This document shows, in pieces, positions 45,758-57,480 of a DNA stretch of 64,000 bases (position 1 is its first letter; each line of letters begins with the position of its first letter). The stretch comes from Montifringilla adamsi. Taxonomy: Eukaryota; Chordata; Aves; Passeriformes; Passeridae. Location: assembly GCA_017590115.1 (NCBI GenBank), contig JAGGNK010008226.1:6647283-6711282 (forward strand), written 5' to 3'. The translations under genes were made by a program, and so were the position numbers. The notes under the pieces are model-generated. The model was not told the DNA's origin. It saw only the letters and a program-made list of their open reading frames with translations, and did not search any database.

Positions 45758-46825
45758 GTAAGTAAACTCAAACACCTCTGTCACATCTCCCTGAACCTGC
45801 CTGTAATGGCATTGCAATCCCAGGTGACCCAAAGCAATCAAAACCTCCTCTCTCTGTGTGCTCAGGAAGCTGGAAAGCACTGCCTGGTAATTTTGCTGTG
45901 GTTGACGCAGGGAAAGAGCAAAAAAAAAGCTTGAAAAATATCTGTGAGCAGGTGATTAGCCAGGATTGATATCTGTGTGCACCAAAATGATGTAGTATTG
46001 GTAATTAGCCAGCTGAGAAGTGTGGAAATGAGACTTGGCTGTTGTTACTGCTTTACAAGCATTTACTTGTCTTTTTGACTTAAACTGAGATAACCAAGGT
46101 GAGTGTTCAAATGACTGAAGAACAGAGCCCAAAATTATGTTTAGAGGAAGGACTGATGCAAGCGACCCTATTGACTTAGCACTGTGATTTTAAAGCCTTA
46201 CACTTGAATTTTTCCCTGTTAATTAATTAATTATTGGGGTAAATAATGAAAAAAAATAGCGAAGCTTGTTGATGTCTGAGATGGGGATAGATCTGAGTGT
46301 GTTTTTGGGGGCCTCTCTGTGTGCTTGCCTTTCTCTTGTATTCTTTCTTAGCTGTGTGCAGCTGGCAGCTGATCTCTGCAGGGAGCTGGTCAAAGTGAGC
46401 CAGGTTTGTGCTGTGTCTGAGTGCTTGTCCCTCAGTTCTGCATCAATTTGGGTCAGTCTGGCTCAATGCGCTGATTTCTTACCATGGGGTTAATTGTTAG
46501 TCAGATAAATGAGTCCATCAGCAACTTGGTTTTTTGATCTCCTCTTTTCTTCCCAATTTAAAATCTCCCTGTAGTTGCACACAGTGATATTTTACTTTTA
46601 CACACAGTGATTTTTGACGCAGAGCTCTGTGTCCTCAGAACTTCTTCCTGACCTCCTGCTGCCCATTTCCTTGGCATCTGGGGGTGCTCGTGTTGGCAAA
46701 TCTGCTGCAATTTTCATTTTGTCTTTGGTGCATCATCCACTGGCTTAGTTTTGGTCTCCCACTTGTATCACTTGTACTTGTAAGGAAGGGATAATGGATC
46801 TCCAGATCCATTGCTGGAGCAAGTG

Positions 46826-47000
46826 GTCACAGAATTCCAGGACGGTTTGGCTTGGAAGGACCTTAAAGCTCATTTTATTCCACCCCTGCCACGGGCAGGG
46901 ACACTTCCACTATGCCAGGCTGCTCCAAGCCCTGTAGAGCCTGGCTTTGGACATTACAGGGATGGGAATCCACAGCCTCTGTGGGCAAATGGTTCCAAGC
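46826..47000 (-). repeat. CR1 LINE 3' fragment
   Basis: Antisense: cacagaattccaggacggtt, tggcttggaaggaccttaaa, ccctgccacgggcagggaca, gctccaagccctgtagagcc. Confidence 0.9.
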
Positions 47001-48594
47001 AAAACATTCCTACAGAATATTCCAGTGCTGGGGTGCAGCAGTGCAGGGAAGTTGAAGGACTTGTGTGTTATTTTAACTTCCTCAGTTTCAGGCTGAATGG
47101 GAGTTAATTATTGTTTTGATGAAGGTGGTTCAGGTGATATTTAAAAACGTTAATTATGCCTTTTGCAGTTAGCAGAGTAGGTTTGAAAACGTGTGTGTGT
47201 GTTTGAACTCAGAGCAGTGATATTAAAGATCTGCATTGTGCTGCTGAGCACAGCCTGCAATCCCTCACGCACAGCCTCTATAATCAGCTAATGAACGCTG
47301 AGATTTCAGGGTATTTTTAATGAGTACTTACTCCTACCTTACAGTGCAGCCTTTGCTGAGGAGATTCCCCTGTTAAATAACCAGCCACAACTCATTTTTT
47401 GTGGTGTCAGCAAAGTAAGAGCAATAAAATTAATAATAATAATAATTAGGAAGCCCAGCCTGACCTCTCTTACATCAGATTTTGGTTGAAATGATGCAGT
47501 GACGTTCCTTTTTTTCAGTTTTACCTGTAGTAGAGAACTAACCATACAGGGTGACTGGAAGGAAGGAATTTGAAATATCTGACAGAGTTGATGATAATTT
47601 ATTTAAAACAAGTAAAATACAGGGCGAAACCAATTTTTTTATTCTCTAAATATAACTGTGTTGGTGTCCTAAAGTTGGCATGTTTTCTCCCTGGAAAAAT
47701 ACTTAGTGACACCATTTCCATCCAAAACCTGATGTTGCATAATGCAGTTTATGAGCAGTGGAGGAATGTCAAGGATTTAAGTGCTCAAGTGAGAGGTTTT
47801 AATTAGAGGATGAGCCTTTTCTGCAGCATTGAACTGGAAGGATTCTCCAATAGTTTCCTTTGGCTTTGCACATTTGGTTTTCATTTTTTTCTTCCTTAAA
47901 TGTGAGTTCCTTGATAAAATCTTAAGCAAGTTTTGTCCTATACCTTCAGAGGAGAATTTCCTTGAAATAAGAGACCAGCTGCAAGGAGAAGAACCAGATA
48001 TTAAGTAAAATGAAGTATAAATTATAAGTTTAAAATCTGATTTGACAATAATTTTGTTGGCAAAAGCATTTTTAATCCTCGTTGGTTTGGACTATTTTTC
48101 CCTCTGTAAGTCTCACTGGTGGTTTTTACGTGATCCATTTTCTGAGTAGAAGATTTTAATATTATTAATATTTATTTTATATAATGATTCTATTATTAGT
48201 ACAGGATGCAGCCTGAGGGTGCTGAGCTGTCCTGCTGCTCCAAACTGCCTGGTTTAGGTTCATTTTGAGCTGCTGCTGCTCCTGGCCCAGGGAGAAATCA
48301 CCTGGAAAAAAAACACAAAACCTTTCTTACTGAAGAACACGTTGCCTGAAGAAAAAGTAAATTGAGCAAACTTCCTTGAGCCTTTGGAAGGGTGGTTTTA
48401 AACCTTCTCTTTCCTTTCCTGGTGCCTTTTGGACAGCGTTGGGTTCCATGTGAGGGAACATCTCGGCCTCCCCCAGTAAACCAGGGCAGAGCAGCCTTGG
48501 TGGCAGCTCCAGAATGATCCATGGCTGCTCCATCTCCTCGTGTCAGCAGCTTGGGATGTGCCTCGTTTCCAAAGGAAACCAAGCTGTGTAATTT

Positions 48595-48690
48595 CTGAGA
48601 GGAAATCTCCTGGCCTAGGGGAAGGTTGGGGTTGGAATGGCATGGTCTCTAAGGTCCCTTCCATCCCAAACCATTCCATGTTCCTGTGGT
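48595..48690 (+). repeat. CR1 LINE 3' end
   Basis: Sense: ggttggggttggaatggcat, ggtctctaaggtcccttcca, cccaaaccattccatgttcc. Confidence 0.7.
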
Positions 48691-50440
48691 ATTAACTTCC
48701 AAGAGTGTCCTTAAGGAGAGTGGCTCTGGAAAACATCTAAAGGTGTATGGGGAACAAAGTCAGTGACTCCTGACTCCTATGAGCAGGGAAAATGGCTTAT
48801 TTTGGGTTTTGGGGTGTGTGAGTGGGAAGCACTGGACAGGACTTGGTGGTGTTGCTGATGAGTGGAATCTTCTCCACTTCGCTGCTTTCTTCTCTGTGCT
48901 CTGGGATGAGGATGAGGTGAAACCAGAAGAGAAATGAGGCAGGAGCCATCAGAAGGAGAAAAAGGGAATTTGTGGAATCTGAGGTTTCTGGAAGGAGACT
49001 GAGAAGGGGAATCTCTGTGGGGTGCAGGTGACACCTGACACAAGGAGAGTGATAGGGTTGTGTAGAGCAGAGTGGCACTGATGGGGGAGCTCTGGATAAT
49101 CAATCAATCAGTCACCATGGTGGATTGTCCATCTCTCAGCACCTCCAGGCTGCAGGCCTCTCCAGAAGGATGTAAAATACAGGTGCAAGCCTGAAATCAG
49201 AGTTATTGATGGTCACAGGGGGCTTCTGGGGCTGCAGTTTCTTATTCAGGAGTTGAATCTGGGTGTAAATTATCTTCCTGTGCCTTAAAATCTGCCCAGG
49301 TCAGGCTTCATGGATTCCAAGATGTGGGGCAGAAAACCTCATTTTCTTCACCAGACTTCTTCCATGTAAAAATATTTTGCTTTATTGAGTTACATGCTTT
49401 CTTCTCTTTAGAAATCATTTAAAATTACATATTGCAAGCTAATTTCACTGAAACTGAAGTGATATTTGGATGGTGGCCATGATTTTACTCCATCACTAAT
49501 ACTGAGCTTTTTTTGTGTTGTCAAACCATCCCTCTTGCATTCCCTACCAACATTTACGGCAATGAGCTGCACTCACCTAAACAAATGGACACATTTGTAG
49601 CACTCCAGTTATTTTAATGAACCACTGATGGCTTTTATGGAATATTAAAAATCTTCATGCAGGTCCCTTTCGTTCTCCCAGACAGAATGGTGTTGGTGCA
49701 GTTGGATTTTTAATGGCAATCTGGTTCAATTCCAGCAGCAATATATAATATGTGGTCCTGGTGTAATCGAACAGATGACGTGGTTGGGAAGTTAATGAAA
49801 AATTACCCTATTTGATAGGGAAAGAGTGATTTAACCTTTAAAACATCGAGTGAAATCAAGGCATGGACAGTGGTTTTGCATTTTAGGCAAGAAAAAGCAA
49901 ACACTTTGTACCCATGGTATGTTTTTCCAGTTTTAATCATGTTTTTTTTTTTTTTTTTTTCACTTTATCCTGGTTTTTTAAAAGTACTTTTACAGTTATT
50001 TTTGTTTTTCATCTTTAAGGAACCAAGTGCTACTCACAGGAATAGTGTTTTCCTCCTAGTTCTAAACCAAAGAATGCAACTGTTGCTGTGTGGAAATTAG
50101 AAGGACTCAGCAAAGAGCAAGGGATATAAAATCACTGCAGTATTTATTGGCTAAAAAGTATTTTGAAGCAGGAGATGGGAGAAATGCAGCTAGAAAATCA
50201 GTGTATGAAGTGCAGGGGACTGCCAGTGAATCCAGCAAAGCCACATTGAAAATAAAAACCCATTTTCCTCATTAGAACCTCCAAGATCTTCCACATGAGG
50301 GTGAAAATAGCTCTGTCACATTGAACTAAAAGCTCTAAAGAATTAGGTTTTTTTTTTTCTCTTGGTTTCTATCTAACCTGAGCCTGAGTGATTCTAAAGG
50401 CAATACAATTATGATACATTTTACACACTTGCAAAAACAT

Positions 50441-50446
50441 TTTATT
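50441..50446 (-). promoter_or_regulatory. INSYN2A: Candidate INSYN2A poly(A) signal
   Basis: TTTATT on + reads AATAAA on -, about 2.28 kb after the stop codon. A further AATAAA on - lies near 50137, and ATTAAA variants lie closer to the stop, so the true 3' end is uncertain. Confidence 0.45.
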
Positions 50447-52721
50447 ACAAAGTACATCGGAGGGTACCAGAGAACACGAGATGTCAGTTGGAAGCAAGAC
50501 TCTATGGTAATGTCAGCTTTCCCCAGGTTTAAAAAAATGTAAAAAATTAAAAATTTGCAACTTCTTAAGAAAATAGCCTGGACATGTACAGAACACGCCG
50601 TGAGAACTTTCCCTTTGAGCTCTTTGTTTCTCCAGTTGGAGTTTCCTCCCTCTTTTCCCCTGATTCCAGGAGCTCTGGATCACTCGGGGTCCCTGCACAC
50701 ACAAAGCTACTGAGGGGTGGCACTGAGGATTTGGGAGTTGATTGCCATGGAGAGATGCTTGGTTTAATTTCTTTTAAAAACCCCAAACACTAGGCCTGTT
50801 AGCATGGAGGAGTGCATTAGTTATTAATCTTTTTTTTGATAATGAATACTGCTGTATTTTCCTTTCTGCCCTTTTTTTTTTTTGATTCCTTTCCGCTTAA
50901 AAAAAAAAAAAAGTATTTTTAGTTTGGAAATATTTGGGTTTTCATGCCGTGATGTGTGGGCTGCCTTGTAAGCAGTTCTATATTTTAGTTAAAAACAATA
51001 TAAAATACACAAAATATGGGGTTTTTTTCCACATGAAACAATGGCACTTCCTTCCTGGTGTACAGGATCACCTTCCTAATCCTTCGACTCCTACCAGAGG
51101 ATTTCAGGATTTGCTTCTGTGCAAGAGCTCGTAGCCCTCTTGAAGGTTTACTGCAAATATTGAGCTGGCCATAGGCATCTTCTGCATTTCCATTCACATT
51201 TTAATTTGCTTTTCTTGCTCTTTGAGGGGGGAAAAAAAATAGGTTCTTTTCCTCCAGTTTTCTCTCGGGAGTAAATTGGATGCTGAGCTAAGAGGAGAAA
51301 CAGTGAAAAAGAAAAACACTTCCCCAAATTTTTAATCTGTGAAATTAATGATCACTGTCCTTGTACCTAAAGGCTGAAGAATTTGTACCTTCCTGCTGCT
51401 ACAGGGGATGCAATTTCAAACCCAGTTTGTCACATGACACTCAAATTATCTGAAATCCTTAGGGAAAAATCCCAAACCAAAACAAATGACAAGATTCCCA
51501 CTTCCTGGCCACTTCTAGCATGAGGAATTTTTCCACCAATGGTCATTTTAGATGCAAGTTTAATGGTAGTAGCAAAGACTTAAAGGAAAAGTTGCAGTTT
51601 ATAAGTCAGAGCAAAATTTTAAGTGCCATTGCAAAAAAAACCAAACCAAATTAGGAAAAATCTGATTCACATCTCTTCCCAAAGTGTTTCAATTACTGAG
51701 TACAATTAATAGATCAAGATATAAATTATAGTAAGGTGGGAAACCCATCTGAGCAGCTTAATAAATAAATAGCATTTCCAATTTCAGCTCCTTCCAAGCA
51801 GTGCTGCAGCCTGGACATCTCCTGGTGCCTTCTGCAGCAGTGGAGAGGTTTTCCAAAGACTGTTAGAAAAAAATACTAACCCATGGCAAAGGCCAACAAT
51901 CCGGATTGGGATGGGTCTCTTTTTGGGCTGGGTTTTGTTCCTTGTGGGTGAGACCTTTCCAAGGTGACAATGAGGGGTTGTCCCATGGTGAGCTGGAGGT
52001 GCTTTAAAGGCTGGGCCTGATTTTTGGGAGGTTTCTGGCCACTGCCCCGCTGGGGCTGAGCAGCAGAGTGGTTCTTCTGGTGGTGAGGACACAGCTAAAC
52101 CAGAGATGAGGTTGAAATGTGAGAGCTTGGTTGGAGTCTACATCGCATGAAGGCAGAGAATACACCACAGTCACATCTCGGAGATCGGCGCGGCCGCGGG
52201 CCGCGGGAAAAATTGTGCTTTGTCCAGGAATTCTGTGCTGAAAACTGCACTCCCCGATCAACATGGAGCTGTAAAACTCAACACTACTGCAAACATAAGG
52301 CTTGCTTGTTGTTTTCCCCCCTTGTTGCTGTCCAAAGACAACAACCCAGACCCCCAAAAGGCTTCCACCATTCCTGGGGGAGCAGGATGCCGGCCTACAC
52401 TTTAACAGGTCGGAGTGCCACGCTTTTGGATCTGAGGAGGGGAGGGAAACAGTTTTACTTCCCATCTTTGTCCAAATTCCCATTCAGGTTTTACATCCCA
52501 CATTGGCAAGCTGCAAGTGGAAGTGGGCAGGGGGTTCCCAAGCCCGTGCTCCTGGGCGTGAGTCCGTCGCTACAAAGGCCTTTTTGGTACACGCGGTGAG
52601 AACTGGACGCTGCCCTTGGCCAGGACGCTGCTCCTTCCACCAAGATCCCGTCAGAGACGATGGAAACAACTCCAGATATTTGTCAAAGAAGGCCTTGAAC
52701 TCCACACGTCATGGACTTGGG
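50441..52721 (-). other. INSYN2A: Probable INSYN2A 3' UTR
   Basis: About 2.3 kb separates the stop codon from a canonical AATAAA on the - strand. The stretch is free of recognisable CR1 copies, unlike flanking intron sequence, as expected for a constrained UTR. It contains an isolated CpG cluster with a GC hairpin (52189-52205) near the stop and long A/T tracts (for example 50870-50913). Open frames on both strands at 52004-52760 show no similarity I recognise and are treated as non-coding. Confidence 0.6.
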
Positions 52722-52905
52722 TTAAAGGAACCAGAGTTTCCATCTTCCATGCTTTTTTGATTCAGTTTTGGATTTTTGCTTGGGAGTAGAGGAGTAGCTC
52801 TCCTGAGAATAAGGCAAAGGTGCAACCTGAGTTTCCTCAATAGGATGAAGTTTTCTCAAAACTGGCTGGAGTTTATCTTCTTGCTGTTTAAAATCCAATT
52901 CCACG
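52722..52905 (-). CDS. INSYN2A: INSYN2A terminal coding exon with stop
   Basis: The acceptor is cttcccatttctag. The first base completes the Ser codon, then VELDFKQQEDKLQPVLRKLH, PIEETQVAPLPYSQESYSST and PKQKSKTESKKHGRWKLWFL are encoded before a TAA stop at 52724-52722. The basic C-terminus is nearly identical to the recalled human protein; the changes are at VIPSP (here VAPLP) and QET (here QES). Confidence 0.95.
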
Positions 52906-54182
52906 CTAGAAATGGGAAGAGAAAAGCACTCATTAATTATGATGATAAAAAAAAAATAATTAACCCCATGTCGAAGTGCTTAATTTATGGAAGTCAATAA
53001 ATACTTCTTGCATGAAAATGCAAAGGGGCAGTTCAAAAAAGGACATATTACAGAAGAAAAATAGGAATGGGATTGTTCAGCGCTTCCCTGCTGTTAAGGA
53101 GGGTCTTGGGCATTATGTTGGAGGTGCTGGGAAGTGACTCAACACTAGAAATACAACTTTTTTTTGGTGGAGAAATTACTTTTGAAGGCTTCCAGCTTAA
53201 CTCTCCCTTCTGGGAGGTCAGGGTGGCAGCCAGGCACCTGCATCCTTGTTCTTTGGGGAAAGATGAGAAGTTGGCCAAAAGCAAGGAGGCCGTCTCAGAA
53301 ATCCTTTACCTCAGCTGTTCCTTGCCACTTTTACCATGAAAAGATTAATTTCATCAAGTTCCTGTTGTATTTATAGACTTACATACATGTGTGGAATAAA
53401 CAGATCAATTAAAAAGCAGTTCTCCTTTATAGTGCATCCTTGCCTTCAGAAAACAGACTAAAGCTGTAAATCCCTGTCCTGAATTCCAGACACAGTCGGC
53501 TACAAAATCCTTCCAGCAATTAAGAGCCACAGTTGAGATGAAATTCCAACCCTTATTTGAGCTTTGTGCTGCGGAGTGTTTTGAGACCACGTTATAAACC
53601 AAAGGAATAACAGCATAAAATGGAGCAAAAATCTTGTCTGATGGTGGGAACTGAATTTTGGCCCCTCAGAACTACCCAGAATTTGGTGGTTTTGGTTGGG
53701 TTTGTGCAGAAGCTTCTGGCCATATTCTGTGCTGAGGCTGTTCCTGTGTAGAATATTCTTGTGTAGAATATTTGGGGCTGGAAAGGACCTCTGAAGGATT
53801 CCTGTTGAAGTGGGGCCTCTGGATATCAGAGGATGAGTTTTAAAGGGTGAAATTGTGGGAATTTGGATGCTTGGATTAATTTATTTCTTCCCTCTCCCCC
53901 TCCACTGCTGAGTTGTCTTGGGCTTTGCACTGACTGCTTTTATCATTACCTAAATATGAAGTTATCACTCCTGAGCTTGAGTTCACTTTTAATTAGGATT
54001 AAATATGCTTCCTGACGTATTTCTGCCATTGCTTGTTTGAGTGAACTGCTGGAGAAGTGAGATCTGATTCCCCAGGTCTCATCCATAAAGACATTACTTT
54101 AAACTTCAGTTTGAGCCCTGTCTGATTTAAGGAGAGCAGGGATATGGCACAGAACACCTGCAGCCATTTCCAGGGAATTCTC

Positions 54183-54235
54183 CAACGGAATCATTAAGGT
54201 TGGAAAAACCTCCAAGATTTCCAGGGGGAAGTTTA
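54183..54235 (-). repeat. Short CR1-like end
   Basis: Acggaatcattaaggttgga, aaaacctccaagatt: antisense CR1 terminus. A similar fragment (gctggaaaggacctctgaag) lies near 53768. Confidence 0.5.
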
Positions 54236-55654
54236 GGTGGACTTCACCTTACACAGGCTTTGTAAACCAAGCACAGAATGTCATCAAATACCACCTGCTG
54301 ATTTAGGTGGGGTTTATTTTCCTCTTAGGAATCAAAGATGCTGAGAGAAGGATAAGGAGAATTTTGTACTTTGTTTTAAGAGCTGGTAACTTTGACTGCA
54401 GGGACTCTGGTGGAGCCTCAGAAAGGGGTGCTGGAAAGGTGTGAGGTCTTTTACATCTGGCTGTGCCTGATCTGGTGTTTGGTTTGAGTGTAAATCCATT
54501 TTAAGCAGAAGTTTTGGCATTTCAGTGATTTGGAGAAACTTCAATAGCACAGAAGAGAAATACAATAGGTAAGAATTCAAATAGAGTATTTTACCCATTG
54601 CTGTGTTTTTAATGAATAAAAAGCCATTCCAAATCAAAGATAATTTAAAAAACTTCAGCTCAATGCGGGAAGTATAGAATGAATTTTCAGAAGGCAGCTA
54701 TATTGATGCAGAAGCGTATTCCAAGCCTGCTGATTAATATCCCTCCTTGTTACTGGAAAAACAATGTTGTCTTCACTGCTCACATGTTCTGTGCGCTGTG
54801 TGGCTCGCGAAAAAATAGTTGGTTAGAGAAATTCAGCATGAATTTAATGGTGAGATGTGGATATCAGCTCATTGGGAATGTCCCAGCACGGGAATTCTGT
54901 CAGTGAGACAGAAAATCTTGGAATGAGGGAGGTGCTTCTCTAATAGCTCACTAATCTCATTTAAAATACAGCATTTAACATGTGTTGTATCTGCGTTTTT
55001 TTTCTCATTATCAAGGTTTTTTTGGGGGAAAACATAAAAGGGCCTTTCAGCTCTGGCATTGCCAGAGTTCATTTTTACTCCTTTCAAACATTATTCTTTC
55101 AGGGAGGCTCTTAAGAGCTGCTGAAATTTGCTGTAAAAAAAGAAATTATTATAAAACCCCGTTATTGAGGAGAGTAATTTTTTTATATAATCAATTTCTA
55201 TTAAGATAGACCTCAAGAGGAAAAAAAAGCATCTTAGTTCTGGTCCATCTGACAAGCCCCATGTTATTGCCTTTTGCTGCTGCAGCACAAGGCAGCTTTC
55301 AGCTCTTCACATCCAAGGGAAATATTTTGCTTCTGAGGGGTATAAAGAAGCTGAAGGAAAAAGATTTGTGTTATTTCAGCATTTAGATCTGTAAATTTTG
55401 AAGAATAATCGATTGGTGTCTATCAGCATCAATTTATCCAGCATTTGGAGGTGTTTTAATGGGATTGCTCCATCAGGCAAATGATTTGATTGCAAACTTA
55501 GGCTTTAATTTATCCCTGTTTGTCCTGCGTAAATAAGACAAAAATCTGATTTTTAAAAAAATTTTCACACATCTTTCTGTGTTATCTACAGCTGACTTTA
55601 TTTTTACTCTTTAATTTTATATCAATCATATGAAATACTACTAATCATGATCAA

Positions 55655-55775
55655 TGACAGGTTCCCAGAAAGGTTTGGGTTGGAAAGGACCTTCAGGATC
55701 ATCCAATTCCAACCTTCCACTATCCCAGGTTGCTCCAAGCCCTGTCCAACCTTGCCTTGGCCAATTCCAGGGATT
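55655..55775 (-). repeat. CR1 LINE 3' fragment
   Basis: Antisense: aaaggtttgggttggaaagg, accttcaggatcatccaatt, ccactatcccaggttgctcc, aagccctgtccaaccttgcc. Confidence 0.9.
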
Positions 55776-56577
55776 AAATTCAGCAAATATTTCATATTCG
55801 TAGGACTTCCTGATATATTTTTTTTTTATCAAGCTGCATTCCTGAGCTTGATTGTGTCACCTGTCACAGCTCTGCCAATCCTGTTTTGCTCTGTGCTATT
55901 TCTGTCCCCTCAGCATCTCCAGGTGTCCTCTCTCTAAATGACCTTTTCCTGAAATATCCTCCTGCCATGTGCCTCTTTTCACTTTCAGACTTGCATTTTG
56001 TCCCTTAAGCCTGCCCATAATAACTCCATTAATTTAATTATCCAGGACTCTCCTGTTCTCCTGGCATGACACACGGAGATGGGAATTATTTGCTTCAGAA
56101 GCATTTTTTCTTTAATAATAGAATTGTATTTTTCAATAGGCTGACAACTCTGAACAAGCCCTACAGAAACAAGAGATGCATTTTAAATATTATTTAATAG
56201 CACAAACCTTGGCCTGACACACCTGGTCAGGACATCCTAAAGCTTCACTTCCCATGTTGTTAAATATTGTTAAATTTGGAGCACTGAGTCAGAGTTTTTC
56301 CATCTTTAATGCCTGTCCCAAATTCTTCCTCCAAACAGAGGGGCTGTTTTTATCAAAAACTACAAGCAGTAAAATTCTATTTGTGATAAATATTTGTGTT
56401 TTCTCCCCAGAATCACTACAGACTTACCAGGTTTGCAACCAAAACTTCCCATTTTGAGGCAGTTGTCTGTGCATCAGTGCTGTCTTTCCCAGGAAAACTG
56501 GGCCAAATAAAGTCAAATAGCAGCTCTTGGATGATTTTATTTTGGCACCACCCTCACAAGGAAGGTTTTTTTCCTAT

Positions 56578-56705
56578 TAGCCCATCTATCACTGCCCTCT
56601 GGCAGTGGGAAGCCATTCCCTGTGTCCTGTCCCTCCATCCTTTGTCCCAAGTCTCTTTCCAGCTCTCCTGGAGCCCCTTTAGGGGACCTGAGGCATTGAT
56701 GAGAT
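56578..56705 (-). repeat. CR1 LINE internal fragment
   Basis: Antisense: cactgccctctggcagtggg, cattccctgtgtcctgtccc, ccagctctcctggagcccct. It lacks the usual 3' tail, so it is a piece of a broken copy. Confidence 0.8.
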
Positions 56706-57043
56706 GAATTTTCTGATTTTGGCTTTCTGTATTTGACAGGATATATTAATGAGTTTACTTTTGCATGCAGGCTGCAGAGAACCTTTTCTAATTTAGTTGC
56801 TGTATGAGGGATTGAGATCAGAATTGGAGGAGTGAAAACTACTGGGATTAAACATATGGACTGTGGGAGGGTTTGGAGCAACAAGCTCTGAGATGTGGAT
56901 GGGTTTTCTTACTTTCTAGCACAGTCACACGTTGTTGTCATGGATCATTTTCAGGTTTTAGCTGCTCATGATCTGTTGGTTACTGGAGAATTGCTGAATC
57001 AGAGAAATCTGGGTTCAGGATGGAGCTGCTGAGGGATTTCAGA

Positions 57044-57480
57044 GAATCATGGAATCCCAGAATGGTTTGGGTTGGAAGGGACCTTAAAGCCCATCCAGTT
57101 CCACCCCGGCCATGGCAGGGACACCTTCCACTGTCCCAGGTGCTCCCAGCCCCAGTGTCCAGCCTGGCCTTGGCACTGCCAGGGATCCAGGGGCAGCCCC
57201 AGCTGCTCTGGGCACCCTGTGCCAGGGCCTGCCCACCCTCACAGGGAACAATTCCATCCCAAAATCCCATCTATCCCTGCCCTCTGGCAGTGGGAGCTAT
57301 TCCCTGTGTCCTGTCCCTCAGACTCTTGTAGTCTCCCTCCATCTGTGTGTAGCTCCTTGTGGCACTGGAAGGGACAATGAGGTCACCCCAAAGCTTCTGT
57401 TCCAGGCTGATCAATCCCAATTCTCCCAACCTTTCCCCACAGCAGAGCTGCTCCATCCTCTGGTCATCCTGGAGCTGCTC
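57044..57480 (-). repeat. CR1 LINE 3' fragment, ~440 bp
   Basis: Antisense: aatcatggaatcccagaatg, gtttgggttggaagggacct, ggccatggcagggacacctt, gcccaccctcacagggaaca, ending near atcctctggtcatcctggag. Confidence 0.93.

Larger units (their letters stand above)
45758..50440 (+). other. DOCK1: DOCK1 intron, left part up to INSYN2A 3' end
   Basis: Contains CR1 fragments at 46826-47000 (-) and 48595-48690 (+). 49370-49860 is transposon-free and may be conserved. No additional exon was found. Confidence 0.8.

Noticed and set aside
46340..46400. Possible DOCK1 exon after ttctttcttag
   Set aside because: The downstream translation does not match the expected GNFVACM continuation and no donor in phase follows.
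52004..52760. Open frames of 150-159 codons on both strands near the INSYN2A stop
   Set aside because: They lie mainly in the probable INSYN2A 3' UTR, overlap each other on both strands and show no recognisable family. The local GC increase explains the lack of stops.
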